NCBI GenBank assembly: GCA_020466095.1 | Contig: CM035808.1 | Coordinates: 33,880,502-33,944,501 of the forward strand | Length of the DNA: 64,000 nucleotides | DNA from: Chlorops oryzae | Taxonomy: Eukaryota > Arthropoda > Insecta > Diptera > Chloropidae | Direction: 5' to 3' | Shown here: in pieces, positions 1-9,448 of the stretch | How the letters are laid out: each line of letters begins with the position of its first letter | Numbering within the stretch: the stretch's first letter is position 1 | Translations under genes and position numbers: made by a program | The notes under the pieces: model-generated | The model's database searches: none | What the model was told of the DNA's origin: nothing | Seen by the model: only the letters and a program-made list of their open reading frames with translations

Positions 1-23
1 CCGGAATTGAGAAAATCACTAAG

Positions 24-85
24 GGCATTCCCTAAAAGGCTGGTACCGAACATGCATAAACTGTAAAATTCCGTATAAAAAAAGT
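24..85 (+). repeat. Possible left end of a GGG-ATTCCCT MITE family
   Basis: The stretch begins GGGCATTCCCTAAAAG and later carries GTAAAATT followed by GTATAAAAA. This loosely resembles the left end of the complete element at 36691-36836 (GGGTATTCCCTTAAAAG, then GTAAAATTTTTCATAC). The similarity is partial, so the call is tentative. A matching right-end-like sequence sits at 928-1018, with the candidate membrane-protein fragment between them. Confidence 0.3.
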
Positions 86-101
86 TGCACTTTTCGGGAT
101 G

Positions 102-410
102 TCACCATTCTTGGCAGTCTTGGGAATTTCGTAAAATTTGGTACTTCGACATTTTCGACAGAATCTCATTGCTTAGAATATCAATCGTTTGAGCTAATTG
201 TGAGTCACTCTTGTCCCCCATTATCCTCTGCAATGGACAATCGGAAACGCAAGAATTATTGCTTACAACAAAAACAGCCAACAGTGCTGAAATAGAACAA
301 AAAAAATATACAACAGCAACAATAATAAGCGCCCGTACAACGACCGAAAGATGATCTCCCTTAGCAGAATTATAGGGACGGGCGCCAGTGACGAGCAAGT
401 GCAACATCAT
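102..410 (-). CDS. Candidate membrane-protein fragment (C-terminal part)
   Basis: This is a 102-codon minus-strand reading frame starting with tandem ATGs and ending in TGA. I do not recognise the protein. Residues about 27-49 form a strong transmembrane segment (ALIIVAVVYFFCSISALLAV core). A short Cys-x3-Cys stretch (residues 54-58) and a hydrophilic, weakly amphipathic tail ending DCQEW follow. Codon usage is varied and not low-complexity, unlike most chance ORFs here. Two acceptor-like sites lie inside (a T-rich run then TTTCAG, and CCATTGCAG), so part of the frame could be intron with only the last about 40 residues exonic. It overlaps, in another frame, the ORF at 370-578 that also has one membrane segment. 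One base too many in a CCC run near 370 would split a single two-span protein into these pieces. It could be an exon, a pseudogene or chance. Confidence 0.35.
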   Translation of the reverse strand: MMLHLLVTGARPYNSAKGDHLSVVVRALIIVAVVYFFCSISALLAVFVVSNNSCVSDCPLQRIMGDKSDSQLAQTIDILSNEILSKMSKYQILRNSQDCQEW

Positions 411-578
411 TGTAGGTCGAATAGTTGACGGTAAGTAATATCGGAAACCGGCCTAGGACAAGAATACAATCCGCGTAGAACAGCAACACCCAAACTAAAG
501 GAATTGTATGAGATCGAATGGCCCTTGGGGAAAACATCAACTCATCACTCTCATCGTATATAATTAGCGTGTCGGTCA
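370..578 (-). CDS. Candidate membrane-protein fragment (upstream part)
   Basis: This is a minus-strand frame without its own ATG at the left. It is preceded by a good splice-acceptor-like sequence (TCTCATCTTCCAG at about 579-591), so it may be an internal exon. The product begins with an acidic stretch (DTLIIYDESDELMF), then has a basic turn (SPRAIRSH) and a hydrophobic span (IPLVWVLLFYADCILVLG), and ends in RHWRPSL and a stop. The 3' end overlaps the ORF at 102-410, and a single-base indel in a C run would join them into one reading frame with two membrane segments. I do not recognise a family. Confidence 0.3.
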
Positions 579-927
579 CTGGAAGATGAGACTGACTCTC
601 CCAGAAGCCTCAGCTTCGGCCTCGGCCGGTAATTAAGGACATAGGGCAGTTATTCGAGTGCGTTAGGAGTTATAATGAAAGCACACGTCCTTGCATACAT
701 AAACTAAAGTATTTATACTTAAATCCAAAGATTGAAATTATAATCGCCACGCCACGACTTCAACCAACGGTTTGCATCCCAACAAGTTGAAACATATTAG
801 AGCTCTTCTCAGAATGTAAATGTACCTACATTCATTCAATACCATACCTAACAAAAAGATTGTTTTTGCCATTTTGACCTGACTATACTGAGACTTCTAA
901 GCTTTCAAGGCACGCCATTTCCTATAC

Positions 928-1018
928 TACAAAATTTAACAGTTCATTTTCGAGGCTCGTGGATTTACGAGTTTTCGAGTTTTTCGAAATAAATACACGT
1001 TTACGGTAAGAACCCTAA
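928..1018 (+). repeat. Right-end fragment of the GGG-ATTCCCT MITE family
   Basis: The sequence has the block TTTTCGAGG..., then ACGAGTTTTCGAG, and ends ATACACGTTTACGG...ACCCTAAT. It matches the right half of the complete copy at 36691-36836 and the partial copy at 22482-22604. Confidence 0.5.
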
Positions 1019-1350
1019 TTATATTCACAGGTAATCAAAAAAAAATTCTTTATTGACAAAAAAAAAAGTCTAATTTATTACAGATATAAATAAAGCGCGT
1101 GAGAAAAATAAAGCTGAAATTCAGTTTAAAAATATAAACGAATATTTTTATCTCAACAATATATTGGGAAAAAACACTGATCAAACTTAAGATACGATCA
1201 TGAGAGTCAAAATTCCTATAAAAGTGGAAAGGCCATCGAAATGACAATCTGAAATGTGAACTCCATATTTTTTTTTTTTAATATTTTATTGCCAAAAAAT
1301 AAATAAATAAAGAGAAGAAAGATATTAAAAATAAAAAGGAAGTTCATAAA
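1019..1350. other. AT-rich stretch, no gene seen
   Basis: The DNA is mostly A/T runs such as AAAAAAAAGTC and TTTTTTTTTTAAT. The longest open frame (1050-1247, minus) is Phe/Tyr/Ile-rich and looks like translated low-complexity DNA. I see no promoter, repeat family or RNA gene here. Confidence 0.5.
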
Positions 1351-2380
1351 AACAAGTAAGAAAGCTAAAGTCGGTCAAGCCCGACTTTGAAATACCCAGC
1401 GTCCCGACATTATTGGCGCACTATGTTTTGCCTCTCCATATGTGGGCGTGGCAGTGGGCGGGCCACATAAATTATTTCCCTACACCTTTCATTCGCCTTG
1501 GTCAACCTATGTTGCGAATTCGAAGCTTCTACGCCTTTTACTTCGGAAGTTACGAAAAATCTTTATTTGTGGGCGTGGCAGTGGGCGGCCCACATAAAAT
1601 TTTTTCCTACACCTTTCATTCGCTTTGGTGAACCTATGTTGCGAATTCGAAGCTTCTACGCCTTTTACTTCGGAAGTTACGAAAAATCTTTATTTGTGGG
1701 GTGGCAGTGGGCGGGCCACATAAAATTTTTTCCTACACCTTTCATTCGCTTTGGTGAACCTATGTTGCGAATTCGAAGCTTCTACGCCTTTTACTTCGGA
1801 AGTTACGAAAAATCTTTATTTGTGGGCGTGGCAGTGGGCGGGCCACATAAAATTTTTTCCTACACCTTTCATTCGCTTTGGTGAACCTATGTTGCGAATT
1901 TCAAGCTTCTACGCCTTTTACTTCAGAAGTTACGATAAGCCCTTATTTGTGGGCGTGGCTCGAGGAGGACGGCGTCCATTTTTTTCCCAGGATATGTCCC
2001 TTTTCGTAGTTTACCAGTACACCAAATATCAATGAAATGTGTTGAGTGGTTCGCAAGTTACAAGCATTTTACTGAAAACACATTATATTCATTTGTGGGC
2101 GTGGCAGTGGGCGAATGTCTCCCAGTTTTACTTAGGATCATACTCGGACCCCGATATACATGTGTACCAAATTTTGACTTCATTGGTTCAGCCGTTTCGG
2201 AGGAGATCCGACCACGGACGGACGGACAGACGGACAGACGGACATGTCCAAATCGATTCAGTTTTTGATCCTGATCATTTCTATATATATTTTTCTATAT
2301 CTCCGGAGCTTAATTCTCCCTGTTACAAGATTTGCACAAAACTAATATACCCCGCTTACGCTGGGTATAATAATTTTTAA
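1351..2380 (+). mobile_element. Non-autonomous DINE/Helitron-like element with central tandem repeats
   Basis: The element opens with AACAAGTAAGAAAGCT and a subterminal hairpin (AAAGTCGG / CCGACTTT, 1367-1388). Next comes ATACCCAGCGT (1392-1402), whose exact inverse ACGCTGGGTAT lies at 2358-2368. Four 127-bp central units (with one 1-bp deletion) run from 1441 to about 1948, each starting GTGGGCGTGGCAGTGGGCGG, with two degenerate units to about 2115. The 3' part carries a GGACGGACAGACGGAC run and closes with a TATACCC/GGGTATA hairpin. Fly DINE-1/Helitron relatives with central tandem repeats have this layout, so that class is my inference; no Rep/helicase ORF is present. Frames through the repeat rotate because 127 is not a multiple of three, so its ORFs are not genes. 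A second 5' end lies at 26834. Confidence 0.7.
1441..2115 (+). repeat. 127-bp central tandem repeat array
   Basis: Unit starts lie at about 1441, 1568, 1695, 1821 and 1948, with a last degenerate unit at about 2094. The first four are nearly identical in sequence, including the CCACATAAAATTTTTTCC and TTCGAAGCTTCTACGCC blocks. The later ones diverge sharply, which suggests recent amplification of the left units only. Confidence 0.85.
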
Positions 2381-2422
2381 AAATTTTCTTTTTAATAAAA
2401 ACTGAATTTCCGGAACCTTATA

Positions 2423-3707
2423 TTAGGTGTAGTAAAAAGAAATCCATTATTTTTCCAATATATGGCGTTATTTATCTGCATCTCGCGTTGTATAAGTCCG
2501 ATCGTGTTCCGCTAGGGGGCATTAGAAAGATGACAGTTCCTACTAAAAAAGCTTTTTTGACACTTTTTTGATTGATTGATTCAGTTTTGTTTGAGAGCTT
2601 GTCAAAGATGGACATCAGCAAAGAGAAAATTCGCTATATTTTACAGTTTTTCTTCGATAAGGGGAAAAACGCAAGCCAGGCGGCTGAAAATGTGAATAGC
2701 GTTTATGGACCTGATACTGTAACAGCCAATCATGCACAATTTTGGTTTCGTCGATTCCGTTCCGGTAACTTCGATGTCAAGGATGCACCACGCACTGGAA
2801 GGCCAATTGTCGAAAATGTCGATAAAATCATGGAAATTATCGAGTCCGACCGTCATGTTAGCACTGTTTCGATTGCAAAAGAGCTAAAGATTGCACAAAA
2901 AACCGTTTGGAACCATTTGAATAAGGCTGGATACACAAAGAAGCTCGATTATGGTTGCCACACGAGTTAACGCAAAAAACCTCATAGACCGAATTTCCAT
3001 CTGCGAATCGCTGCTGAACCGCAACAAAATCGACCCATTTCTGAAGCGGTTGGTGACTGGTGATGAAAAGTGGGTCACTTACGACAACGTCAAGCGAAAA
3101 CGGTCGTGGTCGAAACACGGTGAACCGGCGGAAACGGTGGCCAAGCCAGGATTGACGGCCAGGAAGGTTTTGCTGTGTGTTTGGTGGGATTGGCAGGGAA
3201 TTATCTACTATGAGCTGCTCCCATACGGCAAAACTCTTAACTCGGAACTCTACTGTCAACAATTGGACCGTCTGAAGGAAGCAATCGCCCATAAGCGGCC
3301 AGCTTTGGCCAATAGGAGAGGAATTGTGTTCCATCAGGACAACGCCAGGCCACACACATCGACAGTGACTCGCCAGAAGCTCCGGGAGTTTGGTTGGGAG
3401 GTTCTTCTGCATCCACCTTATAGTCCGGACCTGGCACCAAGTGATTACCATCTGTTCCTGTCCATGGCGAACAATTTTGCTGGTGAAAATTCGCTTCAAG
3501 AGAGGCTTCTGAAATTCGACTGTCTCAATTTTTTGCTAATAGGAACGAGGGCTTCTATGAGAGAGGCATAATGAAATTACCTTAAAAATGGCAACAAGTT
3601 ATCGAACAAAACGGCGCATATTTGACCTATATCGGGTCATTCTAACTATCTTAAATAAAGCCCTCAATTTAATGCAAAAATAATGGATTTCTTTTTACTA
3701 CACCTAA
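2423..3707 (+). mobile_element. mariner (DD34D Tc1/mariner) element, 1285 bp, full length
   Basis: Perfect 32-bp inverted termini (TTAGGTGTAGTAAAAAG...) occupy 2423-2454 and 3676-3707. Both are flanked by the expected TA duplication (2421-2422 and 3708-3709). The length is normal for a mariner. The identical termini suggest a fairly young insertion, yet the single transposase gene inside is broken, so the copy could move only if transposase were supplied in trans. The element is unusual here in being nearly complete; the other elements in the window are non-autonomous or truncated. Confidence 0.95.
2608..3645 (+). pseudogene. Broken mariner transposase (DD34D)
   Basis: The likely start is ATG 2608 (MDISKEKIRYILQ); the frame is open further upstream but lacks an ATG. 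The N-terminal half has the helix-turn-helix DNA-binding region with the mariner-type FRRFRSGNFDVKDAPRTGRP signature. The catalytic core shows VTGDEKW (Asp codon 3062-3064), HQDNARPH (3338-3340) and SPDLAPSDYHLF (3443-3445). The last two Asp have 34 residues between them, which is the mariner DD34D spacing. Three defects break it: a 1-base loss near 2949 (just before a WLPHEL-like motif), a 1-base loss in the A run at 3486-3489, and an in-frame TAA at 3583-3585. The original stop is probably 3643-3645, with AATAAA just after. The two indels could be assembly errors; the nonsense codon is harder to dismiss. Confidence 0.9.
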
Positions 3708-3711
3708 TATT

Positions 3712-4000
3712 ATGTCCGAGGGTATATTGCGTTTGTGTGGTTATGTGTAACGCCAAATGATCAGCGTCACCAGAAGATTCGATTTAGACATGTCCGTCTG
3801 TCCGTCTGTTTGTATACAGTTATCTTATCGAAGGAGTTGACCTATCTTGATAAAATTTGGTATGCGTGCTCACGGGGACATGAGTAAGAACAAGTTCGAG
3901 AATGGACCCGATAGGACCATTTTTAGGGGTACCTCCAGTACTAGGGTCTGTTACGAATATTACAAAAACTGCTCTAAAATCAAAGTTTTTCAATATGTAG
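3712..4000 (+). repeat. Dispersed repeat family P, copy 1
   Basis: The copy contains GATTCGATTTAGACATGTCC, a GTCCGTCTGTCCGTCTG run and the block GGGACATGAGTAAGAACAAG followed by GAATGGACCCGAT. The same order occurs at 20170-20600. No ORF is supported. The mariner inserted immediately to its left. Such CCGTCTGT-bearing repeats resemble the GACGGACAGACGGAC block of the DINE-like element in reverse, but I cannot show that they are related. Confidence 0.65.
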
Positions 4001-4603
4001 CTGGTTTCCAATAGTGCAGAAATTCCAAATAGCTGCGCTTGTGATTGTAATTTTTACATACATTGGCATGTGTTGAATATTGGGAGAATTTTTGATGCCA
4101 GAATTCTTGCACTTTTGCAAAATAAACATAAAAATATCAAAACAGAAAATTATTTATAATTAAACAAAAAAATAGGCAAAAATGTGTCTTAAACAAAAAA
4201 AAAAAATAAATCGTTATTATTTACATAATCACAAACAAAACTAGAAAAATTATCCAGCAGTGGACTTGGCAGCCTTCTATCATGGAGAGGTGTCATGTTG
4301 ATAAGCAATGACAGTGCGAGTAAAAAATTTGAACCAATTTTTTGGTCTTGAGAAGGATTAAATGTCCTTTCTGGCAAAGCGGGATATTCTCAAAATGCAC
4401 TCTTAAATGCGGCAATTCATGAAAAATGCAGGACAAACTTTTATACATTTTTTCGCGAAGAAAGCATTCAGACTTTCCCGCAATCCCCCTTTCCCCATAC
4501 CAAATACATACATATATTCATTGCCATATTTTCGTTTTATTACTCGTTATGGGAGACTTTCATCACATCAGGGTTGCTACATGATATTTTTTCGAAACTT
4601 TTT
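4001..4603. other. No recognised feature
   Basis: This is AT-rich unique-looking sequence with short frames only (for example 4407-4607 plus, which is Phe-rich). I see no splice-site-bounded exon, repeat-family match or RNA gene. Confidence 0.4.
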
Positions 4604-5010
4604 TTAAGACATTGATGGACAAAAACGTAAAAGAGAAATCCCGAAATATTTGTAAAATAAATCGGTATTTAATTTCCCGGTGAGACATTCAAATTTGAGT
4701 CCAAAAAAAACGGGACATCTGGAAACGCTGATGTGTATGAACGAAAAAGCGATGGCAAGATAGTGACCTGTCAATAACTGAGAAAGCCTCGTACCTATCG
4801 CTAGGTACCTCATGAGCGATGTGAAAAAGATAACAAAAATTAAGGAATTCAATAAGCTCATTGCTTTTCCAAATGGTCGTTTCGGGGACATAGCAAACCT
4901 CTTCAGGAACTAAATGATCGAAAAAAAGCTCCTTTTCCATTTTATCAAAACACAAAACTGAGCCAATTAGGTACATTATTTTTATTATTTTCACAATTGT
5001 TAGCGTCCAT
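4604..5010 (-). pseudogene. Frameshifted cyclin-box-like gene remnant
   Basis: ATG 5008-5010 sits in a good context (GAAAATGG). It begins MDANNC..., runs to VPNWLSFVF and then stops at a T4 run (4947-4950). One T fewer would continue into a 70-residue stretch in another frame: FDKMEKELFFDHLVPEEV..., then NELIEFLNFCYLFHIAHEVP and DRYEAFSVIDRSLSCHRFF. The pattern (L/I)-E-F, then about 20 residues, Y-x-A-x4-(I/L)-x-R, is like the start of the cyclin fold in CNTD1-type proteins, by my memory of that family. A second T8 run (4703-4710) separates it from a further frame ending FCPSMS at 4604. It could be a decayed gene, a retro-copy, or an intact gene with homopolymer assembly errors. No poly(A) remnant is visible downstream. 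Confidence 0.4.
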
Positions 5011-5016
5011 TTTCAG

Positions 5017-5330
5017 GATCAAGATATCTACTATTTCATTTAATAAGATTTTCATATGGCAACAAAAGAAAAAAGAATGAGAAGAAAACAAATATATATA
5101 AAAAAAAAAATTGCGAAAAATAATAACAATGCAAAGAAAATATAATAAAAAGAAATTTTGAAAAAGGATGTGGGAGTCACAATGCATAGCGACAGCCGAA
5201 ACACGCGCCATAAATTCTTATACAAAAACAAAAATAAATAAATAAATAAATTTAAAAAAATCTGGCTAGAAACAACTAAAAAAAAAAAAATGGTGTAGGC
5301 GGGCGGATTCAAATTATTATGGCACATAAC
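5017..5330. other. A-rich low-complexity stretch
   Basis: The stretch has long A-rich runs with AAATAAATAAATAAAT near 5230 and no supported coding or repeat structure. Confidence 0.5.
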
Positions 5331-5342
5331 TCGTGAATATTA

Positions 5343-5450
5343 ATATGTAAATGCGAGTGTACACAACCATTTTGTACATAATCATCTTTCCAATGTAAAA
5401 GAGTCGCCCATGCTGAGCTTTGATCTCCCAAGCAAAATATGTAAATGCGA
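5343..5450 (+). promoter_or_regulatory. Paired ATATGTAAATGCGA motif, possible enhancer fragment
   Basis: An identical 14-mer, ATATGTAAATGCGA, occurs at 5343-5356 and 5437-5450, 94 bases apart in the same orientation. The flanks do not otherwise match, so this is not a simple tandem repeat. TGTAAATG resembles an octamer/POU-type core. Regulatory function is inference only. Confidence 0.2.
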
Positions 5451-5726
5451 AAGTCTCGAATAAATTGATGGATACTGACTGAGGATGCTATTGCTGCTGG
5501 CTCGTGAGCTGCTTAGCCAAAAATATGAAAATTATTTTCCCAAGCACACCACGGGGTACATAAGACCTATTAAGCTTAGTTACTTTGTTGCTAGGCTACC
5601 CGGAAATATGATGAAAACAGAAATCTCTTAGTGACAAGAATAGAAAGTCGTTTTTAATGGTTGGCTGGAAAAAAAATGGTGACTTTTTCGGTGGGGAAGT
5701 TTTCCTTTATACTTTTAAGATATTTT

Positions 5727-5932
5727 CAGCCCCATTCTAAAAATCTTTCCCCGCGGAAAATGGAAGTATTCTAAGCGTCAATGGAAGGAAAAATTTGGCG
5801 ACCTTTGATTAAACGTGTTCGAAATTCTTGCTTGCTGTGTATTCCATATTCCCAGTTTATATCAAATGGGAGAATTTTTTTTTTTTCAAAACCGAAGGCA
5901 AATATTCCCCGGGAATATTTAGAATCGGGCTG
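5727..5932 (+). mobile_element. MITE family K, complete copy (206 bp)
   Basis: The termini are inverted: CAGCCCCATTCTAAAAATC on the left and GATTCTAAATATTCCCGG-like on the reversed right (ending AATATTTAGAATCGGGCTG). The centre has the family block TTCTAAGCGTCAATGGAAGG. Related copies lie at 13092-13280, 45701-45927, 46545-46698 (reverse) and 63275-63484, with ends only at 9388-9440 and 41285-41333. No clear TSD is visible. It has no coding capacity. Confidence 0.65.
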
Positions 5933-7020
5933 CTTTTAAAAATATGTAGGTTCTTGAAAACTTGTCCGATTACTTTAGTAGCTGGTTTGAGAGACGAGAT
6001 TTCTTTAGACTAGAATTAAAAGGAAAAATTGTGAGTTCCCCCAACACGTATATTTGACGGGAATGAGGTGTTCAAACGGACTCAAGAGTGGATTTTCTCG
6101 ACTCAATCTACTTTAAAATTCGACTCCGAAGTTTTTGAAGAACTGCTGAGCTAGCAATATTGCAGGGGCCTAAGCGTCCTAAAGCGAAATATACCCAGAC
6201 CTTTAATATTCTTTACGCAAAATTTTCCTCTCATGCCCGTATTTACCACCCTCGCCAGATATCCGTTCCAAAGACACAAGCATTTGTTAGTGTCAGTTAT
6301 TATTTTAAATTACAGAAATTTCATACTCTACACGATGTGTTATACCCCTTTCGTCTGGTGCAGATAGCTCGGTTCGTTTGCCTGCAGTTGCTACGCAAAA
6401 ATCGTAACATGAGACACAAAAGCACCTTTTTTATATGTGCATATCGAGTGAATTTTGGGGCCAGTGAGTGAGTGAGTGAAGTGAGTGAGTGAGCGAGCGA
6501 GTAGCTCCGGAAAGTAGTCATATAGAATAACTAGAACATGATATACGCTGGCAAAAATTTGCAATTTCCCCATAATTTTATGCAGCTGAGAAAACAAGAA
6601 GAAAACTCGATGCATAAAACGTAATGGAGACCGGAGCGCTCACGCCTTTGTGAAGCTCCCACTCGCCGCAGCAGGAACTCGTTGCATATCGTTTAAAATG
6701 ATTTCTATGCAAATTCCGCACACATTGTTGCCGCCCTCGAAGCTGTTGGCAACGAATTCTTTTTATTTCTATTTTTCTTATTTTGTATTTGAAGTGTTTT
6801 ACGGTAGTTTTTTATGTAAAAAATTTCTTTAACATGAAGAACAGGAAATGGTTTGAAATCGGTAGAAGCAATTTAAAGGCTTTCCTTTCATTTTATAAAG
6901 TTTTCAGGGCTTTTCATTGGCGCTCGGCTCGTTGTGAACATTCTTTAAATAAATTTTAAACTTACAATTTACAAAACTTGAATTTATTCGGAAGGCTTTA
7001 AAAAATTAAAATTATAGCAA
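5933..7020. other. No gene recognised; short GAGT microsatellite
   Basis: The only structured sequence is a GTGA/GAGT run at about 6462-6500. The open frames (5828-6013, 6160-6471) have no recognisable domain, and the first overlaps the MITE. Confidence 0.4.
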
Positions 7021-7027
7021 AAAATAT

Positions 7028-7045
7028 CGGCGCCCGAGTATGGAC
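7028..7045 (+). other. tRNA-Lys primer-binding-site-like 18-mer
   Basis: CGGCGCCCGAGTATGGAC is close to the retroelement primer site complementary to the tRNA-Lys 3' end. Three more such sites follow at 7168, 8121 and 9449, all on the plus strand. No LTR or gag/pol sequence is visible around them. Confidence 0.35.
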
Positions 7046-7167
7046 AAATAATCTTATGCATTCCATTGAGACATCTCAGAGCAAGATTAATGCCTCCAAA
7101 CTACAAAAAAATGGTATTCAAGACATTTCATTGGAAGGCAAGCGGTTTTTTGCATTTTTTTTATTTT

Positions 7168-7185
7168 TGGCGCCCAATGAGGGTC
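7168..7185 (+). other. tRNA-Lys primer-binding-site-like 18-mer
   Basis: TGGCGCCCAATGAGGGTC keeps the TGGCGCCC core and a GGG near the end. It lies 140 bases after the previous site and its flanks are unrelated to it. Confidence 0.3.
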
Positions 7186-7353
7186 TTCATAAAATTCAGC
7201 TGATATTAATGCATATAATTAACTACACATGACATAAGCTCGAAACTAAACAAAAGAAAGAAAAAACTACTCACCCACGATTTCCTGAGTTCATTAAACG
7301 CATGGAAGCAACAAAATACAACATCCGAAATAAAATAATAATAGGTAACAATA

Positions 7354-7638
7354 ATGTCAGTAAAATGGTTCATCTGGGAGCAGTTTTCATTCTTTTTTTA
7401 TTGCAATCAATCGTTAAATAACGAAAGAGCCAACACCAATTTCATCAACCTATGCAATTGGCCTTCTACAATTTGCCCATTCCGCCCAGAGAATTATAAA
7501 CAGAGAGACTTGCATGCAGCAAAAAGCCATCATTTGGGCCACAAACGGTCTGCAGTTTATTGGCCTCTGAATCGATTCGAGCAGGGAAACATTGACGAGA
7601 AAATAAAATTGAAAGCCCTTAAGCTCAGACAACGATAA
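7354..7638 (+). CDS. Unrecognised 94-codon ORF
   Basis: The frame starts with MSVKWFIWEQF and ends KLKALKLRQR. The second half (NWPSTICPFRPENYKQRDLHAAKSH, read in two pieces: NWPSTICPFRPENY and KQRDLHAAKSH) is compositionally protein-like, but I see no domain, splice site or regulatory context. The DNA from 7490 to 7580 has little low-complexity sequence and could equally be a conserved non-coding block. Confidence 0.15.
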   Translation: MSVKWFIWEQFSFFFYCNQSLNNERANTNFINLCNWPSTICPFRPENYKQRDLHAAKSHHLGHKRSAVYWPLNRFEQGNIDEKIKLKALKLRQR

Positions 7639-7639
7639 C

Positions 7640-8120
7640 GATGAATGTTACGAGGGTTACGATGGTTGCTATTTGGGGGATGTGGGGGATGGCGGTGGGC
7701 GGTAACGGTGACAGCTTTTACAAAAATATCGGTTCATCAGCTGTAATGGATATGCTTTAATGCAAAAAACCTAGAACGCATGACAAGACCCCCTCTCATC
7801 TCTCTCTCACTCTTTCTGACTCTTCTATTTGTTGTTCTGTCTGTGGATTTTGGATTTGTCGCTCGAAGAAGTTAGAATTCCTATAAATTTTCCGTCATTG
7901 TCACCATCGAGCCATTTGCCATTAAACGTCGAACATGTGCCAAAATGTTCATTAAGACCACAGGAGAGAAGTTAAGATAGAGACAGAGAAAGTGAGGCAA
8001 ACATGGAAAATAAAACCGTAGACAGGACTGCCCAGTTTGTTGATGATTTTGTTTTTTAGAAAAAACATTCAGAAAATAAACATATTATGAATCAATAGGT
8101 TCGAGAGAAAATCCACTGAA
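7640..8120. other. No recognised feature
   Basis: The stretch holds a G-rich run near 7675-7700 and a CTCTCTCAC-type tract near 7795-7820. Nothing supports a gene. Confidence 0.4.
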
Positions 8121-8138
8121 TGGCGCCCAAGTAGGGAC
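8121..8138 (+). other. tRNA-Lys primer-binding-site-like 18-mer (best match)
   Basis: TGGCGCCCAAGTAGGGAC differs at two positions from the commonly cited tRNA-Lys3 primer site, as I recall it. A G-rich leader-like sequence (CAGAGGCGGACGGCCAG) follows. There is no obvious LTR end before it. Confidence 0.4.
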
Positions 8139-9448
8139 AACAGAGGCGGACGGCCAGTGTAAAAGTGCCAAGCATGAATGAAGCATTTCAGTTTAGTGAA
8201 CGATTTCTTTAAAGAATTTTCTCCATTATTTCAGATTGTATGCTAATGAAATCTAGATAAAACTAGTGGAATGACCAGAATAAAGAATTCAAATCAAAAC
8301 ACTGCCAGATATAATGTAAAAAAATGTTAACCTCTTTCTGCAAAATATAAACAAACGATATGTTTATATTCGGAAAATGAAAAACAAATATATTTAAAAA
8401 TTATTCAGAGAAAATAAAATAGAACAATATGAATAAAAATAGAAAAGCAAAAAAAAAAAAGAAAAGAAAACTTTAACAAAATATTTGAGAATTTAAATGA
8501 ATGAGAAACAAAGCTGAACACGTAAGGAATTTCCCGACCCGCTCCCAAAACTTGTTTGCAAATACAGTGCAGCTTTTAATTAAATTTACCAAACGGCTAT
8601 TCCTACTTGCATATACAAATACACATTCGACCCTTTCTACGTAAATTTCTGTTTTATCAATCAAGCAGGCATCAACCTACTAAAACCCGACAACATTTCT
8701 CCACTCCTCGGATCGTCAAATCAACCGGACCATACACCACCAAAACACAACATAAACAATTTGTAGTGCGCCTGCAAAAACACAAAAGCGCCATCCAAAT
8801 ATGCTCAGGGGACCTGAGAAGAATAAAAAGTAGATATGCATACGAATGTATGTATGTATGTATGTATGCGCATATGGGTATCCGTGTACGGACAGGTGTA
8901 CGTGTGATAGTTTAAATAAAGAGTGAACGGAACGGTGTGAATTTCTATTTCTAATTATACTCGTACATGGCACACCCTGCCAAGTTTTCTAGCTCTTTCT
9001 GAACCGAGCTGGATTATGAAATTTATGTACAGTGAAATTCTTTTACGACAAGTAGAAAAAGGGGTAAACACCTATCCGAGTTTTCTATGAATTAATATAA
9101 GAGAAAGGTCAATGTGGAAGTTGAAGTTTGAGGTTTTTTAGAGTTCACCTAAATTATTAAAAGGACTTTAGTCACGCAAAGCTGTCTAAAATTCATATTC
9201 CCTTCTGGGATGGACATTTTAGATATACAACTTAATACGAGTCATTTTCATTAATAAATTTTTCTTTCGTTTTCAGTAAACGCATTTGGGAGAGGGAAAT
9301 TTCTTCTCCGTGCATCTTCAGGACGAGAAAGAAACTTCAAACGTTCAGTAAAAAGGTATTAAGAGGATAATTATATTAGGTATTAAAAAATCTTCAGCCC
9401 GATTCTTGATATACCCGGGGAAGATTCCCTTTCACACGTAAAACAAAT
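8139..9448. other. No gene recognised; TATG microsatellite
   Basis: Contains an A-rich stretch (8380-8470), an ATGTATGTATGTATGT run at 8847-8870 and a family K end fragment near 9388-9440. Open frames on both strands at 8607-8973 are shadows of each other and of the microsatellite. Confidence 0.4.

Noticed and set aside
1413..2035. ORFs through the 127-bp repeats
   Set aside because: The unit length is not a multiple of three and the same peptide appears in rotating frames, so it is repeat-derived.
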